In this document: piece after piece, positions 63,949 to 64,000 of the stretch
How positions within the stretch are numbered: the stretch's first letter is position 1
How the letters are laid out: every line of letters starts with the position of its first letter
Assembly (NCBI RefSeq): GCF_000001735.4
Contig: NC_003074.8
Coordinates: 8,308,101-8,372,100 of the forward strand
Length of the DNA: 64,000 bases
DNA from: Arabidopsis thaliana
Taxonomy: Eukaryota; Streptophyta; Magnoliopsida; Brassicales; Brassicaceae
Direction of reading: 5' to 3'
Notes under the pieces: model-generated
What the model was told of the DNA's origin: nothing
What the model saw: the letters and a program-made list of their open reading frames with translations, nothing else
Databases searched by the model: none
Made by a program: the position numbers and the translations under genes

Positions 63949-64000
63949 GATTATGTTAGATGAAATAATAAACAATAGATTATTGCATTTATGATATCTT

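Larger units (their letters stand above)
52500..64000 (+). repeat. Tandem segmental duplication array carrying micropeptide genes
   Basis: Segments of about 2.1 kb recur head to tail. In order, a full unit holds an A-type micropeptide gene, a decayed copy of the RRM 3' end, a conserved AT-rich stretch, a B-type promoter with or without its gene, and a second conserved stretch. Spacing between successive A-type start codons is 1,364 (53267 to 54631), 2,084 (to 56715), 2,107 (to 58822) and 4,196 bp (to 63018, enlarged by insertions). Shared signposts in every unit include AAACATTTGACTATGT-like sequence and TTGGTATGCCCAAAAA. The array runs off the right edge. Confidence 0.88.

Overview
The window is plant nuclear DNA that I recognise as Arabidopsis thaliana, chromosome 3, roughly the At3g23250 to At3g23370 interval. 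The assignment rests on recalled protein sequences (MYB15, XBAT35, LSH4, CKL10), GT-AG introns of about 80-500 bp, AT-rich intergenic DNA and plant-specific families. Locus names are from memory; exon boundaries were worked out by hand from splice sites and reading frame.

Layout. 1-16 kb: MYB15 (R2R3-MYB); a seven-exon RecA-like ATPase gene that open reading frames alone do not reveal; a single-exon F-box gene; a PH-RCC1-FYVE-BRX (PRAF) gene; and XBAT35 (ankyrin/RING E3 ligase). 16-25 kb: LSH4 (ALOG factor) between long AT-rich spacers that hold an 800-bp inverted-repeat element. 25-35 kb: a Golgi-type putative methyltransferase and an NDR-type AGC kinase. 35.5-37.5 kb: a long-terminal-inverted-repeat element carrying a LINE-type RNase H fragment with a poly(A) tail. 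37.7-52.7 kb: SF3b 10-kDa subunit (with a 245-bp hairpin in an intron), a DYW-class PPR protein, CKL10 (casein kinase 1-like), an ENTH/VHS-type protein, a PP2C-like protein on the minus strand that has lost its metal-binding motifs, and an RRM protein with a probable organellar presequence.

52.5-64 kb is the most unusual part. A segment starting at the 3' end of the RRM gene has been repeatedly duplicated in tandem. It contains at least six tiny intact genes (38-42 codons). Each encodes a single-pass membrane micropeptide, usually with juxtamembrane Cys residues and a charged tail. Each has a TATA box 101-118 bp before its ATG, and most share a matching 5' leader. Between them lie decayed copies of the RRM 3' end, two promoter-like slots that have lost their gene, two copies of one SINE-like insertion, an LTR-like insertion and a smaller inverted-repeat element. 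The array continues past the right edge.

Most genes here are unrelated housekeeping or regulatory loci with their own promoters; there are no operons. The micropeptide array is the only set of functionally linked neighbours and the best candidate for a little-described system.
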